Shown here piece by piece: positions 1 through 10,208 of a DNA stretch of 64,000 nt. The notes under the pieces were generated by a model that worked only from the letters and a program-made list of their open reading frames with translations, did not search any database and was not told the origin of the DNA. Where the stretch lies: assembly GCA_963575645.1 (NCBI GenBank), contig OY754470.1, forward strand, positions 5,836,501 through 5,900,500, in the 5' to 3' direction. Position numbers and translations under genes: made by a program. The DNA is from Xanthostigma xanthostigma. Its lineage: Eukaryota > Arthropoda > Insecta > Raphidioptera > Raphidiidae. Within the stretch, counting starts at the first letter, position 1. The number at the start of each line of letters is the position of its first letter.

Positions 1-9
1 ATAGTATTA

Positions 10-285
10 CTAGCGGCCCATCCCGGTTTCACCTGGGTGCAATAGATATAAGTTTGCAAAATGTGTTTCGTTTGCGGTCCGGCGTCTGAACTAATAGCTT
101 TGAGCAAATTCTACCAAATTTGCTTCTGAACTAATGAGCAAATTCTACCAGATTTGCTTCTGAGCTAATAGCTTTGAGCGAATTATAACAGATGCCGCTA
201 CTTGGTATTAAAACAGTTTTTTTTGTTTGCCTCTGGACTATTAGCTTTGAAGAAATTCTATCAGATGTCGTTACATGTTAGTAAC
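10..285 (-). mobile_element. Helitron-like element, family A, 3' part
   Basis: Read on the - strand this segment ends in CTAG (13-10) followed by T, preceded by a GC-rich palindromic tail (GGTGAAACCGGGATGGGCCG). That is the CTRR-plus-hairpin layout of a Helitron 3' end. The body holds repeats of a ~40-70 bp unit containing CTTCTGAACTAATAGCTTTG. Related copies are at 50889-51286 and 55952-56355, which also keep the 5' part. This copy loses similarity near 285, so it is truncated. No Rep/helicase coding sequence is present, so it is non-autonomous. The Helitron assignment is inferred from the end structure. Confidence 0.55.
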
Positions 286-900
286 TTCACGAACAGGCTA
301 TTTTGCTCCGTGCTATGCTGGTCGTGCAGATGTATGCTTGACAAGTGTGCGCGGTCTTTAAAACGTAGATACCATTTTTTATTTCTTACACAGAGGCAGG
401 TGCTTGCGAAAAAAGCAGTCTTCGTTATTAAAATTAAATCATGCCGCGTTAAAATTTAAAAAAAAGTGCTTCCTGTTTTCTTTCAAATATTTTACATTTA
501 AAGATTCATATTTTTAACCAATGTCACCTCGAATCGGGTTTAATTATAATTATTTTAGTAATAACACGGTATAATCGTTTTTGCTATTAATTTTTATGTT
601 TATGTAACGACACATATGTATATTTAAATTTAGCATTTTATCACGAGCAATAAATAATGATTTCAATTGACAGTCATGAGGCAGACACGCGAATAACTGC
701 AAGTCTTTATAAGGCATGATCCATCGAGCTCTTCATGCATAACAATTATTGCAGTAATAGTTTCTCTAAAACGAAACTGAATGCCTTCAGTTATGCATAC
801 AATATGTTTTATGATGACTGATAAGTGATAAAACAATGGTTTTCACATCCATATTTCGTAAGGAAATGGAACAATCAAAGATGTAACCAATAGTGAATAA
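286..900. other. AT-rich spacer, nothing recognised
   Basis: No coding stretch, RNA gene or bounded repeat could be supported here. An 85-codon open frame starting at 202 runs out of the preceding repeat and shows no family resemblance. Confidence 0.5.
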
Positions 901-1692
901 TGAAATAAATAAAAATTTGTTTTAATATACCACGTTTTTAAAACGAACTAAAAAGTATAAAAATCTTTGATTAACGTCTGATTAGAAATTCTTCAATAAC
1001 TGTCGCATGCGCCCCACGTTTTTCGTTTCAAATTCTATACAAGTTAAAAAAATGGTTTTATACTTTTTACAATAAATAAAATTATCGACCAATTTTTCAG
1101 ACAAATATATTAATAAAAAATAATATTTAATACATTGACGTTTCGGTCTGGATTTGGATTTTCTTTAGAAATATGTATTCTAAAAAAAATAAAAAAGAAT
1201 TAGTATCTACTTATTTTACAATAGAATTAAGATTGAATTTTTTAAATATTTTTTGAAAATTAAGAAAAATTAATAACAAACAATTTTTAAAAAAATTAAA
1301 TCTTAATTCTATTGTAAAATAAGTAGATACTAATTCTTTTTTATTTTTTTTAGATTACATATTTCTGAAGAGATCCAAATCCGGACCGAAACGTCAATGT
1401 ATTAATTATTATTTTTTGTTAATATATTTGTCTGAAAAATTGGTCGATAATTTTATTTATTGTAAAAAGTATAAAACCATTTTTTTAACTTGTATAGAAT
1501 TTGAAACGAAAAACGTGGGGCGCATGCGACAGTTATATAAGAAGTGTAGATAGTAGCTACTTATCAATGAAAAAATCTATTTATGAGATAGAACAAATAA
1601 TGCGCCCCACGTTTTTCGTTTCAACTTTTTTAGTTTTTTAGTTCGTTTTAAAAACATGGTGTATTAAGATTTTTTTAAATTTATTTTTATTA
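901..1692. repeat. large inverted repeat (foldback element)
   Basis: The left half (about 901-1240) and right half (about 1280-1692) are reverse complements over several hundred bases. Shared blocks include TTTTTAAAACGAACTAAAAA near 936, the GCATGCGCCCCACGTTTTTC block near 1006, a run around ATTATCGACCAATTTTTCAG near 1080, and the ACATTGACGTTTCGG block near 1134. The right arm has an extra ~70 bp insertion (about 1536-1600) between two copies of GCGCCCCACGTTTTTCG. The folded RNA or single strand would make a near-continuous hairpin. No transposase is seen; it is most simply a non-autonomous foldback element. Confidence 0.8.
1365..1395 (+). ncRNA. hammerhead-ribozyme-like core motif
   Basis: In the right arm of the inverted repeat, CTGAAGA (1365-1371) fits the hammerhead core CUGANGA. 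It is followed by a possible short stem II (GATCC / GGACC with one mismatch around AAAT) and then CGAAACGTC (1387-1395), which fits the GAAA core plus a cleavage-type GUC. Compact hammerheads of this layout are known from Penelope-like elements and some SINE-like repeats. The left-arm counterpart on the - strand reads CTAAAGA and is degenerate. Function is not shown; stem I and stem III were not established. Confidence 0.3.
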
Positions 1693-1767
1693 TTTTCTTC
1701 TTTTTAGTTCATAAAAACGTAGTAAAAACAAAAATATATCGTAAAAAAATAAAAGTATTATAAGGCT

Positions 1768-1842
1768 CATGAGGGGGTCGAATCCGCGACTTTCGCGTTG
1801 TAACCACGACGCTCTAACCAACTGAGTTACGACCGAAGATTT
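1768..1842 (-). pseudogene. tRNA-like relic, anticodon possibly TAC (Val)
   Basis: On the - strand CGTAACTCAGTTGGTTAGAG resembles an A box and D arm, and GGATTCGACCCC resembles a B box and T arm. An anticodon-like loop GTTACAAC lies between them. The 5' flank does not pair with the 3' CATGAGCC, so no acceptor stem forms. It is a tRNA-derived relic rather than a working tRNA. Confidence 0.45.
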
Positions 1843-2212
1843 CAAGGTGTTGCACACCGGTAATAAGTAAAAATGAATTATATGTATTTATTCAAATTTC
1901 TTTACTTCTTTATTGTAGTATTTTCTCGTATTGTCATCTAATTCTGAGTTATGTTAAAAATTTCAAGTCTCTATCTCATCAGGAAGTTAGTTTAAAATCA
2001 ATGACAAAGTTCCGCCCGACATACACGAAAAGCGAGTTAATATAAACGTAAAAAATGGCCAGAATATTCGACCGAATCAGACATTTTGATTTCTGTAAAT
2101 TGAACTTTAGCCTCAAGTTTACTTATTAGGATTCACGGGCTTTTTTATGTTTTCATTTCCAATTAGAAAAAACTTGAATAATATAGATTTTGCTATCTTT
2201 TAATGTTTGACA
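1843..2212. other. AT-rich spacer, nothing recognised
   Basis: Unique-looking AT-rich DNA up to the LINE target duplication at 2213-2227; no feature could be supported. Confidence 0.5.
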
Positions 2213-2533
2213 CCTTGTATAACTTTTTTTTTTTTTTTTTTTTTTATTAACAAACAAAATGTGCATCGGCGCTTAGCCACTAGCACTGTATACATAAATA
2301 TAGTGATATATATAATGTTACATTGATTAATAGATAAGAAGGTAAGTATGAATTAACATAAATTATAAACTGTACATATTTTGTTTTATCGATTAATTGA
2401 CATTAATTGTTATAGGTTTGTGCACTAATACTTTATTACACTTAGTTTCATTCAGGACTAATTGGTGAGTATTTTTGTTTCTTGGTAAGTATATGTTTCT
2501 TTAATTATTTATTTGTTATATTTTTCATTTATT

Positions 2534-3180
2534 TTAGATTTCTGACTTTAGGTTTGATGTATTTATAAATTTTATTAGTTTTTGTAAGTTGTTTATTTCG
2601 TTGTTTAATATTTCTGTTTTTGTTTTAGCGAGCTGGCAGGTCAATCGTTGGTAGCTGAATTTTCTGCAGTTGAGGAGGAGGTGATCGACTGTGAGTCGAA
2701 CGTTGCATACGTCACACTGGGGTGGTTGCTCTTTTTTGAAGAGGTAAGAATGTGTTTGTTTAGTGTGACCTATCCTTAGTCTTATTAACGTGATTTCTTC
2801 TCTTCTAGAAAATTTAAGGGGACTATCCCATCTTTTAATGTCTTTTTTAATTTCATTCAGTTTGTTGTCTGTTAAGTTTATCCATTTGTTTTGCCAACCG
2901 TTGTTTATATTTCCTTTGATCGTCTGTTTTAGGTCTTGAGTAGTGATTGTTTTTGTTAATTGTGGTAGATTTGAATAGGTAGCCTCTTTGGCACTTTGAT
3001 CTGCTATTTCATTATTTGTGATCCCCATATGTGACGGAATCCATATTAGGACGACATTAATATTTTGCTGTTGTATCTCATGGGCTAAGTCTTGGATTTT
3101 TTGAATGAACGGGTTTTTTGAGTACTTTTCTTTTATTGATATGATGGAACTTAGAGAGTCGCTTAGTATTGCTATATGAT
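2534..3180 (-). pseudogene. LINE ORF2 C-terminal part: end of RNase H and zinc motif
   Basis: This frame continues ORF2 after the A10 run. It starts around HIAILSDSLSSI, giving the third RNase H aspartate, and continues through WIPSHMGITNNEIADQSAKE with the fourth. A cysteine-histidine motif follows, CDVCNVRLTVDHLLLNC, typical of ORF2 C-termini in this group. The methionine at 3028 is internal and not a true start. The two frames together give a complete RNase H catalytic set (D, E, D, D), so the break is a lone frame shift rather than decay. Confidence 0.85.
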
Positions 3181-6100
3181 TTTTTTTTTATTTTTTTGTA
3201 TTTCGAATTGTAGGCTTTCTTGAATGGCAATCAGTTCGGCTGAGAATATAGAGTTGGATGGGTCTAGTTTTATTTTCGTTATTTGGTTGTCTGTGATGAA
3301 TGCAGATGCTGTTCCATTTTGAGTCTTTGAGCCATCGGTATATATTTGCGTGAAATTTTTATATTGACTTAATATGGCGTGTAGCTGTTTTTTGTAGATG
3401 AGGGGGTGGGTGTCTTTTTTAGTTGCGTTTGCAAGATCAGTGATTATTTTGGGACTGATTATTTTCCATGGTGGGAATGTATTTAGACCGTTTGGTTTTA
3501 GGTTGGATATATTTATTTCGTATTTTTGGGTTAAGTTTTTCAATCTTATGAACAGCGGTTTGCGTAGATTAGGGTTGGTTTTGTATCTGTTTACGTATTG
3601 TGGTTTCAGAAGATTCTTGTGATTCGTATGATCGCTGTTTGAAGAAATGTTTATAAAGTAGTTTAGGGCCATTTTTTCTCTTCTTTGCTCCGGTGGTAGT
3701 TCTCCTGTGATGCAGTATAGGCTTTCTAGAGGGCTAGACGCTAGTGCACCTGTCGCAATTCTGAGGCCTGTATTGTAGATAGAGTCTGTTGTTTTCAGGA
3801 TGTTTCTGTTTGCTGTTTCATAGATGATACTTGCATAGTCTAGTTTCGACCTTATTAGGGCTTGAAAGATGCGGAGTAATGTGTCTTGGTCGCTTCCCCA
3901 GTGATGATGGGCCAGGACTTTCAGAAGGTCGAGATCTTTTCTGCATCTTAGTTTTAATTTTTTTAAATGTGGAATCCAGGTGAGTTTTTCGTCAAATATC
4001 ACGCCTAGATAATTAGTCTGTGATACGAATTTTAGTTTAGTTTCGTTGAGTATTAGCGTTGGTTTTTCTGTATTTCTGCGAGCTTTTGTAAACATTATGC
4101 ACTTAGATTTTGTTGGTGAGAAGAAGTAGCCGGTTTTGTGGGACCATCTGTTTATTTTGTTTAATGATTCTTGGAGATGACATGTTAGTATATTTATGTG
4201 TTTGTTTCCACAGTAGATAACCAGATCGTCGGCGAATAATGCGGCTTTTACTGGGTAGTGTAGGTCCTTTATTAGATTGTTAATGGCGATTATGAAGAGT
4301 GTGCCACTTAATGGAGATCCTTGTGGAATGCCGTTTTCTTGGCTATAGTATTCGGAGTAAGTGTTGTTCGCTCGGACTTTAAACAAGCGATTAGTCAAAA
4401 TATTGTTTATAAACTGAGTGGCGTGGCCTTTGATATTCCAATTCAGTAATTGTTCTAGGATTACCCGATGCCATGTGCTATCAAACGCTTTTCGGATGTC
4501 CAGGAAGATTGCTACCATTGTTTCATTGATTGCGAATGAGTTTAGTATTTCGGTTTCCAGGCGGGCTATTTGGTCAAGTGTGGAATGATTTTTCCTAAAG
4601 CCGCTTTGATATGGATTTAGTAGACGTTTTTTCTCTAGGGTCCACATTAGTCTTTGGTTTATAATTTTTTCTATGATTTTGCTTAAGGAGCAAGTTAGAG
4701 CGATTGGCCTATAGTTCTCGGGATCTGTTGGATTTTTATTGTCTTTTAGAATTGGTAGTATTATCGATTTTTTCCATTGGGACGGGAATATATTATTTAA
4801 CCATATGTGATTTAGTAGTTGTAATATTGATGTTTTGGCACTAGGGGGTAGATGTTTTATAAGGTCTATTGGGATATTATCGGGACCTGGCGAATTTTTC
4901 TTGAAACTAGTTAAGGTGTTCTCTAGTTCTTCTTTCGTAATAGGTAGGTTTAAGTCTTCGGTGTTGTCACTGGAAAGGTCGAGTTTTATGTTATTGGTAT
5001 GAGTTTTAAAATTTTTGAATTCGTTGGAATGGTTTGTTGATCCATAATTTATTTTAAAATTTTGAGCTAGACATTCCGTTATGTCGTCGTTTGAGGTTAG
5101 TAAATCTCTTCCGATTTTTAACGCGGCAATGTGATAATTGTTGTTTTGTCCTTTTATTTTTCTGATTTTGTCCCAGATAACTTTGTTTGGTGTGGTTGAA
5201 TTTATTGAATTTACATATTGCGCCCAGGATTCTTTTTTGCTTTGATTTATTGTTAGTTTGGCGGTTGCTTGTGTTTTTTTTAAGTTAACGAAGTTCGTTA
5301 GACTTTTGCATTTTTTATATTTGTTCAAGGCTGCTTTGTTTTGTTTTACGACTTTTTCGCAGTTTTCGTTCCACCATGGGACTTGTTTCTTTTTATTGAT
5401 GTTGAAGGTTCTTGGGATTGCATGTTCAGCTGCCGATAAGATTTTGTTTGTAACTGAGTTTATTATCGTGTTTATGTCGTTATTTTCGTTGAAATTGAGA
5501 TTGTTTTCAATTATTTTCTCTTTATATTTGCACCAGTCTGCTTTTTTTAGATTCCATTTTGGGAAGGATGGTTGGGTCACTTGATTTGGGAACTGGATTT
5601 TTATTGGAAAATGATCACTTCCGTATAACTCGGGTAGTGTTTGCCAGCTTAGTGCCGGCGTTATACTTGGATGGCAGAGTGTGAGATCGATAACCGATAG
5701 ACTATTTTTGGAAAAATTTAAATGAGTTGGTTGATCTTCGTTTAGTAAAATTAAATTATGGTTGATTAATAGGTTTTCTACCATTTTTCCTCTGGAGCAT
5801 GTCTTATAACTCCATAACAGATTGTGAGCGTTGAAATCGCCAGCCAGAATGAATGGTGGTGGTAGCTGGCGAGTCAAATCATCTAAATCGTTATAGTTAA
5901 TAGGTTGGCTATTCGGAAGGTATATGTTGCATATTGTGTAGGTTTGTGGCTGATAAATTCTGAGGGCGACGGCTTCTAGGTTTGTGTGTAATGTTAGTTG
6001 TTCTGCGTAGCATTTGTCGTTTATTAGTGTGGCAACACCCCCACTAGCATGGTCAGTATGTGTTCGATCTTTTCGGAAGAAAGTGTAACCTTTTAGTTTT

Positions 6101-6228
6101 GGTTTGTGATCTGTTTTAAAGTTTGTTTCTTGTAGTATTATTACGTTGGGATCTGTTTCTGTGATTAGTCTTTTGAGTTCAGCTATTTTATTGAAATAGC
6201 CGTTTATGTTCCACTGTATTAACGCCAT
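3172..6228 (-). CDS. LINE ORF2: endonuclease, reverse transcriptase, start of RNase H
   Basis: The replication protein of the LINE, which nicks target DNA and copies RNA at the nick. An APE-type endonuclease fills the first ~220 residues: IQWNINGY, LQETNF, GDFNAHNLLW and GSDHFPI carry the expected Asn, Glu, Asp/Asn and Asp-His. Reverse transcriptase follows, with GFRKNHSTLDQIA, FLDIRKAFDSTWH, GIPQGSPLSG and the catalytic LFADDLVIY. RNase H begins at IYTDGSK and FSAELIAIQ, then the frame stops at an A10 run (about 3180-3189). The remaining RNase H residues continue in another frame at 3178-2534. A single indel, real or a sequencing error, explains this. Confidence 0.92.
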   Translation of the reverse strand: MALIQWNINGYFNKIAELKRLITETDPNVIILQETNFKTDHKPKLKGYTFFRKDRTHTDHASGGVATLINDKCYAEQLTLHTNLEAVALRIYQPQTYTICNIYLPNSQPINYNDLDDLTRQLPPPFILAGDFNAHNLLWSYKTCSRGKMVENLLINHNLILLNEDQPTHLNFSKNSLSVIDLTLCHPSITPALSWQTLPELYGSDHFPIKIQFPNQVTQPSFPKWNLKKADWCKYKEKIIENNLNFNENNDINTIINSVTNKILSAAEHAIPRTFNINKKKQVPWWNENCEKVVKQNKAALNKYKKCKSLTNFVNLKKTQATAKLTINQSKKESWAQYVNSINSTTPNKVIWDKIRKIKGQNNNYHIAALKIGRDLLTSNDDITECLAQNFKINYGSTNHSNEFKNFKTHTNNIKLDLSSDNTEDLNLPITKEELENTLTSFKKNSPGPDNIPIDLIKHLPPSAKTSILQLLNHIWLNNIFPSQWKKSIILPILKDNKNPTDPENYRPIALTCSLSKIIEKIINQRLMWTLEKKRLLNPYQSGFRKNHSTLDQIARLETEILNSFAINETMVAIFLDIRKAFDSTWHRVILEQLLNWNIKGHATQFINNILTNRLFKVRANNTYSEYYSQENGIPQGSPLSGTLFIIAINNLIKDLHYPVKAALFADDLVIYCGNKHINILTCHLQESLNKINRWSHKTGYFFSPTKSKCIMFTKARRNTEKPTLILNETKLKFVSQTNYLGVIFDEKLTWIPHLKKLKLRCRKDLDLLKVLAHHHWGSDQDTLLRIFQALIRSKLDYASIIYETANRNILKTTDSIYNTGLRIATGALASSPLESLYCITGELPPEQRREKMALNYFINISSNSDHTNHKNLLKPQYVNRYKTNPNLRKPLFIRLKNLTQKYEINISNLKPNGLNTFPPWKIISPKIITDLANATKKDTHPLIYKKQLHAILSQYKNFTQIYTDGSKTQNGTASAFITDNQITKIKLDPSNSIFSAELIAIQESLQFEIQKNKKKII

Positions 6229-6230
6229 TT

Positions 6231-7658
6231 TTAAGTCGAGTTGTACGAGTCAGTGTCGTCGATTGAGGATTCGAGAGGGGAAGGTGGTATATCATTTTCA
6301 GTGTGGAGTTCGAATATGATATATTGGTTCAGTTTGTTTATAAGGTTGGTGAATCGTCTTTTGGTTCCTCTGTTTGTCAGTATGTTTTTTAGGTCATTTA
6401 GCATAACGATTGTTCCTTCTATGTCATTTGAGAATTGTCTTATGGCTGATAGTGGATTTTTGTCTTTGTAGGTTAATAGTAGGAAGTTTACTAGTTGAGT
6501 GTGTGTTAGGATGTATTGGTTTTCTTGCATATGTTTTTCTAATGGTTCTAGTTCGTTCTGTAGTTTGGTTTGTAAGTTTAGGTCGTTGTTTAGTTTGATT
6601 TTTTTCCTTTTGTGTTTTATTTTGTTTTTAGAATGTGTATTTATCTTGTCTGTTTCTTTTTCAGATTGAGATGCGGGAGTCGTCGGGACTTTGAAGTCGT
6701 CGTCACTATGGGTGGGCTTGGTAGGCGGATTGTTGAGTGGAATTGGGTTTTGGGTTTGTTTTGGGGCTTCATGTACTAAGACTTCATGTGTAATGGTGGA
6801 GGTTGACTGCTCTGCACCGTCGTCGGCCAGATCGTCGGAATCAACAGATTGTGTAGAGTTTGTGGATGGTGGGGGTCGTTTTTTAGTATTAAGTTCATTT
6901 GGGGTTGGTAGTTGGTCGGGAACCGTATTTTGACAGTTTTGGGTTGTATGTCCAGTTTGTTTGCATTTGAAACAAGTCATATTATTGTCTGTTAGTGTTA
7001 GGTAAATTTTATGTTTTTCGGTATCATACGGGATAATCAGTTGTTCAGGGATCGGAGTTCTGTCGTCTGGTACGACATAAGCAAATCGTCTAAAACAGAC
7101 TATATGTGTCAGGTGATCTTCTGGGTAGCCAGCCCGCATCATATGAACAGGTGATACCAGTTTGATATTGATTTGTCTTAGATAGGATTCGATGATTGAG
7201 CTTGGAATGGTGGGATGAACATTGGAGAGGATTAATTTCATTGAGGGTGTAACAAGACGGCGGATTCCGATTTGTTGACCTTCAACCATGATGTGAGAGT
7301 GTTCCGCCATGAGTTCGTCTACTTCTGATTTGCTCGATAGGTAGACGCAGATTCTATTGTTGGATATTCGGGATGCAGCTATTATTTGTTTTGGGTTTAC
7401 AATATTAGCAAGTGAAATAATGTAGGATTTTATTTTTATGTTGTCAGCTGAATTTAGAATTATACCTTGGTCTTTTTTAGGATATTTGAATTGTTGGTTT
7501 TTTACGATATTTGCGAAAGATTGGCTTGGTTCTTTTGTTAACCTGGTGGTTGTAGAATTTGAGGAAACATTTGGTGTGTTTGCTTGTAATAGAGTTGAAT
7601 GAGACATTGTGTGATTTTCGGTAGGTGTGTGTGAGATTTGGTCTGGTGAGGTATTCAT
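6231..7658 (-). CDS. LINE ORF1, gag-like RNA-binding protein
   Basis: A 475-residue protein expected to coat LINE RNA in the ribonucleoprotein particle. The middle (about residues 85-215) looks like the RRM-like/gag region of I and Jockey group ORF1s. A CCHC zinc knuckle, CFKCKQTGHTTQNC, sits near residue 230. A low-complexity Pro/Thr/Ser and acidic stretch follows, then a lysine-rich segment (KNKIKHKRKKIKLN) that could bind nucleic acid or act as a nuclear signal. One knuckle is visible, whereas the Drosophila I factor has several. The stop is separated from the ORF2 ATG by just 2 nt (TAA AA ATG), which suits translation by termination and restart. The start at 7658 is the first in-frame ATG. 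Confidence 0.9.
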   Translation of the reverse strand: MNTSPDQISHTPTENHTMSHSTLLQANTPNVSSNSTTTRLTKEPSQSFANIVKNQQFKYPKKDQGIILNSADNIKIKSYIISLANIVNPKQIIAASRISNNRICVYLSSKSEVDELMAEHSHIMVEGQQIGIRRLVTPSMKLILSNVHPTIPSSIIESYLRQINIKLVSPVHMMRAGYPEDHLTHIVCFRRFAYVVPDDRTPIPEQLIIPYDTEKHKIYLTLTDNNMTCFKCKQTGHTTQNCQNTVPDQLPTPNELNTKKRPPPSTNSTQSVDSDDLADDGAEQSTSTITHEVLVHEAPKQTQNPIPLNNPPTKPTHSDDDFKVPTTPASQSEKETDKINTHSKNKIKHKRKKIKLNNDLNLQTKLQNELEPLEKHMQENQYILTHTQLVNFLLLTYKDKNPLSAIRQFSNDIEGTIVMLNDLKNILTNRGTKRRFTNLINKLNQYIIFELHTENDIPPSPLESSIDDTDSYNST

Positions 7659-8100
7659 TTGGTAGTTAGTTATTTTTTTTTAGTTTGTAGAGATGGCATG
7701 TTTTCGTTTTGTCCAGCTGTCAGGCAGCGCCAAAACAACTGGACGCGGTTATCTGTTTGATTGAACTATTGGCTGTTAGATTGCGTGATAGATCAATAAA
7801 TTTTAAATCTATTGTGTAATGACAAATTGTAATAATGAAAGAAAAAAATCAAAAAAAAGGATAGCAAATAACCTCGCTATTATACTATAACGAAAAATAA
7901 AAATATTCTTTTATCAAAAGGAAAAAAAAAAATGAAATTTTGTACTCACTAGCGAGGAAAAATGTAGCTCGTTTTATGTACAACGGTCTAGCGTTAAAAA
8001 CGTTGAAAATACTAGAAAGATTAGTGATCAAGTGGATAAGAAAAATGATCAACTCACTTTGTTCACATCGGTGATCGAACCTATTCCTTGTATAACTTTT

Positions 8101-9611
8101 GTTTTTGCAAGAGTAGCTTAGACGTTGATTGAGGTCAATGTTAAGATCGCTTTCTTTTTAGTGGTGATTATTTGCGAATCAGTCACAACTCACAACTCAA
8201 AAGATCTATAAGAACGGCTTTAATGTGTTATTTAACGATCAAAATTAAATATAATAACTGATAATTCAAAATCAACGCTAAATAAGTACAGTCATGCCAA
8301 CATAATATACAATTTCAAAATAAAGAAAGTTTCATGGTTGTCATATTAAACGGAGATATGATGGAAAAAAGTGACTCTCCGTTAAACTATATTAAGAGAT
8401 GATAATTGTGCTATAAACATTTATGGTGCTATTCTCTACGGTCAATGCAAGAATTTAAAATTTCACATCGCATAATTTAAAGTGAGACAGAAATTTAACA
8501 GCGTTGTTAATTCTATAACATTGACCATACAGGATTATAGCGCAATTAATCTAAGAAAGTTTTAATTGAATTTTCAGTTGAGACTAAACTATATTTGTCA
8601 TACATACTAAAATTAATAAATCATGTTATCACAACTATTTATTTAACCATGAACGAAAATTGACTGTTTTGCCTGATAAACAAATTATCCAGTTCAATAT
8701 TACACATTAACCAACGATAATGTTGTTTAATTGAGCATTGAAGTCTCCACTTAGATGCATCTACTATGTAGCCATAAAAATTTTGTACATTTACATCAAG
8801 AAACATGCAAATATTTTTTTATCTAAAATTTAATTGTCTGTTTTTAGTCAATTAATACTAGAGCCTTCTTTTATTATAAGTGGTCATAAAATGAAATGAA
8901 AACCAAAAATAAAAATAATTCGTTCACAAATCAAATTTTCAAAAATCATCACATAATATTTATGAATTTTGAAAAAAAATATACCTGTATTAATATGTGT
9001 TCTTATTCTTCTTCATTAATTAGTTATCATTGTTCTTCAAAAATTTAATTAATGCAACCATTAATAATTAAAGTATTTGAATTTAAATTTAGTATGATAT
9101 ATATTAGAGTCATTAAAACAGTTAACACATTTTGTATACCTAATGATTTCAATTGAGGTATATTAAATAAATGCGGAAAAGAATAATGGCATGTACAAGG
9201 TGTTCAAAGTTAAGTTTGCACTATTGCTAACTTTGCTATTATTGGAGCTACGACAATGGTTAAAGAGACATTTTTGTAATATATTTTTGCCATACCCCCT
9301 ACAAAAAAGCTACTGATGCATGTTTACAGGCATACTACTCAGCCTGCTATTAAAAGTAAAGTTCGGTAAATAGTCAAACAGACAAAATTAGTTCGCTATC
9401 GACACTAGATGTACAATCCACTATTTATTAGTAGGTAAAAACAAACAAATTATTGAACGTCTGGTTTTTTGAGTTATTATAACAAAATCAACATTTTTTA
9501 ATAGAACAATTCGTATATTTTTTGTATTTTTTGAAAAACAATTCTAGACATAACAGTTCTAATGAATTACTATCTCAGAGGTGAATATAACGGCGCTCGT
9601 TCACTATTATA
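8101..9611. other. AT-rich DNA, nothing recognised
   Basis: About 1.5 kb with no coding stretch, RNA gene or bounded repeat that I can support. If the - strand gene proposed at 25040/10208 is real, this would be intron or downstream DNA. Confidence 0.5.
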
Positions 9612-9619
9612 CTATAGTA

Positions 9620-9910
9620 CAGGGGTGGCGAACCTTTCTACACCTACGTGCCAATTTTTTTCAAAAATGTTGAATGTAACCAAAGAAATTCAGCTGTAAA
9701 AAATAAATCAAACATAGATGGATAGAATATTTTTGATAATACCTTGAGCCCCATGAAACTTTGTCGTATTTGTTGTTTAGTGATAGTCAATTTTTTTCGA
9801 CATCTAGCATATTTTTAATTATTTTGATTTTGCACCTCAATCGATGCCGTGCCCACAATAGTCTGTCCCGTGCCACCTATGGCACGCGTGCTATAGGTTT
9901 GCCACCCCTG
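9620..9910. mobile_element. hAT-type MITE, 291 bp
   Basis: Ends are CAGGGGTGGCGAACC (9620) and GGTTTGCCACCCCTG (ending 9910), near-perfect inverted repeats of the hAT CAGGGG type. An exact 8-bp target duplication, CTATAGTA, flanks it at 9612-9619 and 9911-9918. It has no coding capacity and must have used a transposase from elsewhere. Confidence 0.93.
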
Positions 9911-10172
9911 CTATAGTAGATTTAAATAGGTACTAATATATTTTTTTGTAATGTAAGAAAAAGATTTGTAAACTTTGTACATCATATCTAAACTCCTTCT
10001 CTGGTTTAATCTTTTTTTTTGTCAGACTACAATCTTCGATGTATTCAATAACCTCTGAGAAAAAGTATTGTTTTTGTTGCGTGTCCAACAAAATTGTAAT
10101 ATAGGTAGAAATAGACGATAATGATATAATGACGCATCTAAGGATGTAGTAATATTTGGAAAATTTACTTAC

Positions 10173-10208
10173 CGTCAGGTCCTTTATAGTCAAAGCCTTG
10201 CGAAAGTC
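10173..10208 (-). CDS. candidate 36-nt mini-exon of a secreted protein
   Basis: On the - strand a TTTCAG acceptor precedes 10208 and a GTAAGT donor follows 10173. The frame with two leading bases reads LSQGFDYKGPD plus one trailing base. The candidate signal-peptide exon at 25040-24983 ends in phase 1 (a single G), so joining the two restores GGA (Gly) and an open frame. The GFDYKGP stretch faintly recalls GYxY motifs of some insect cuticle proteins, which is too little to assign a family. The intron would be about 14.8 kb. The frame DFRKALTIKDLT is also open, so the phase choice rests on the match to exon 1. Confidence 0.33.

Larger units (their letters stand above)
2228..8085 (-). mobile_element. 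near-intact I-superfamily LINE with target duplication
   Basis: A non-LTR retrotransposon on the - strand flanked by a perfect 15-bp target duplication, CCTTGTATAACTTTT, at 2213-2227 and 8086-8100. It has a 5' leader of about 430 nt (8085-7659), ORF1 with a zinc knuckle, ORF2 with endonuclease, reverse transcriptase and RNase H, a 3' UTR of about 300 nt and a poly(A) tail (T run at 2223-2245). The RNase H domain and the endonuclease start (IQWNINGY) point to the I group, though a LOA-type relative is possible. The only visible lesion is one frame change at an A10 run in ORF2. Perfect duplications and near-intact frames indicate a recent insertion. Confidence 0.93.

Noticed and set aside
5258-5584. 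Plus-strand frames across the LINE (also 3398, 6241, 6410, 6691)
   Set aside because: They are antisense shadows of ORF1 and ORF2, which carry clear domain motifs on the - strand.
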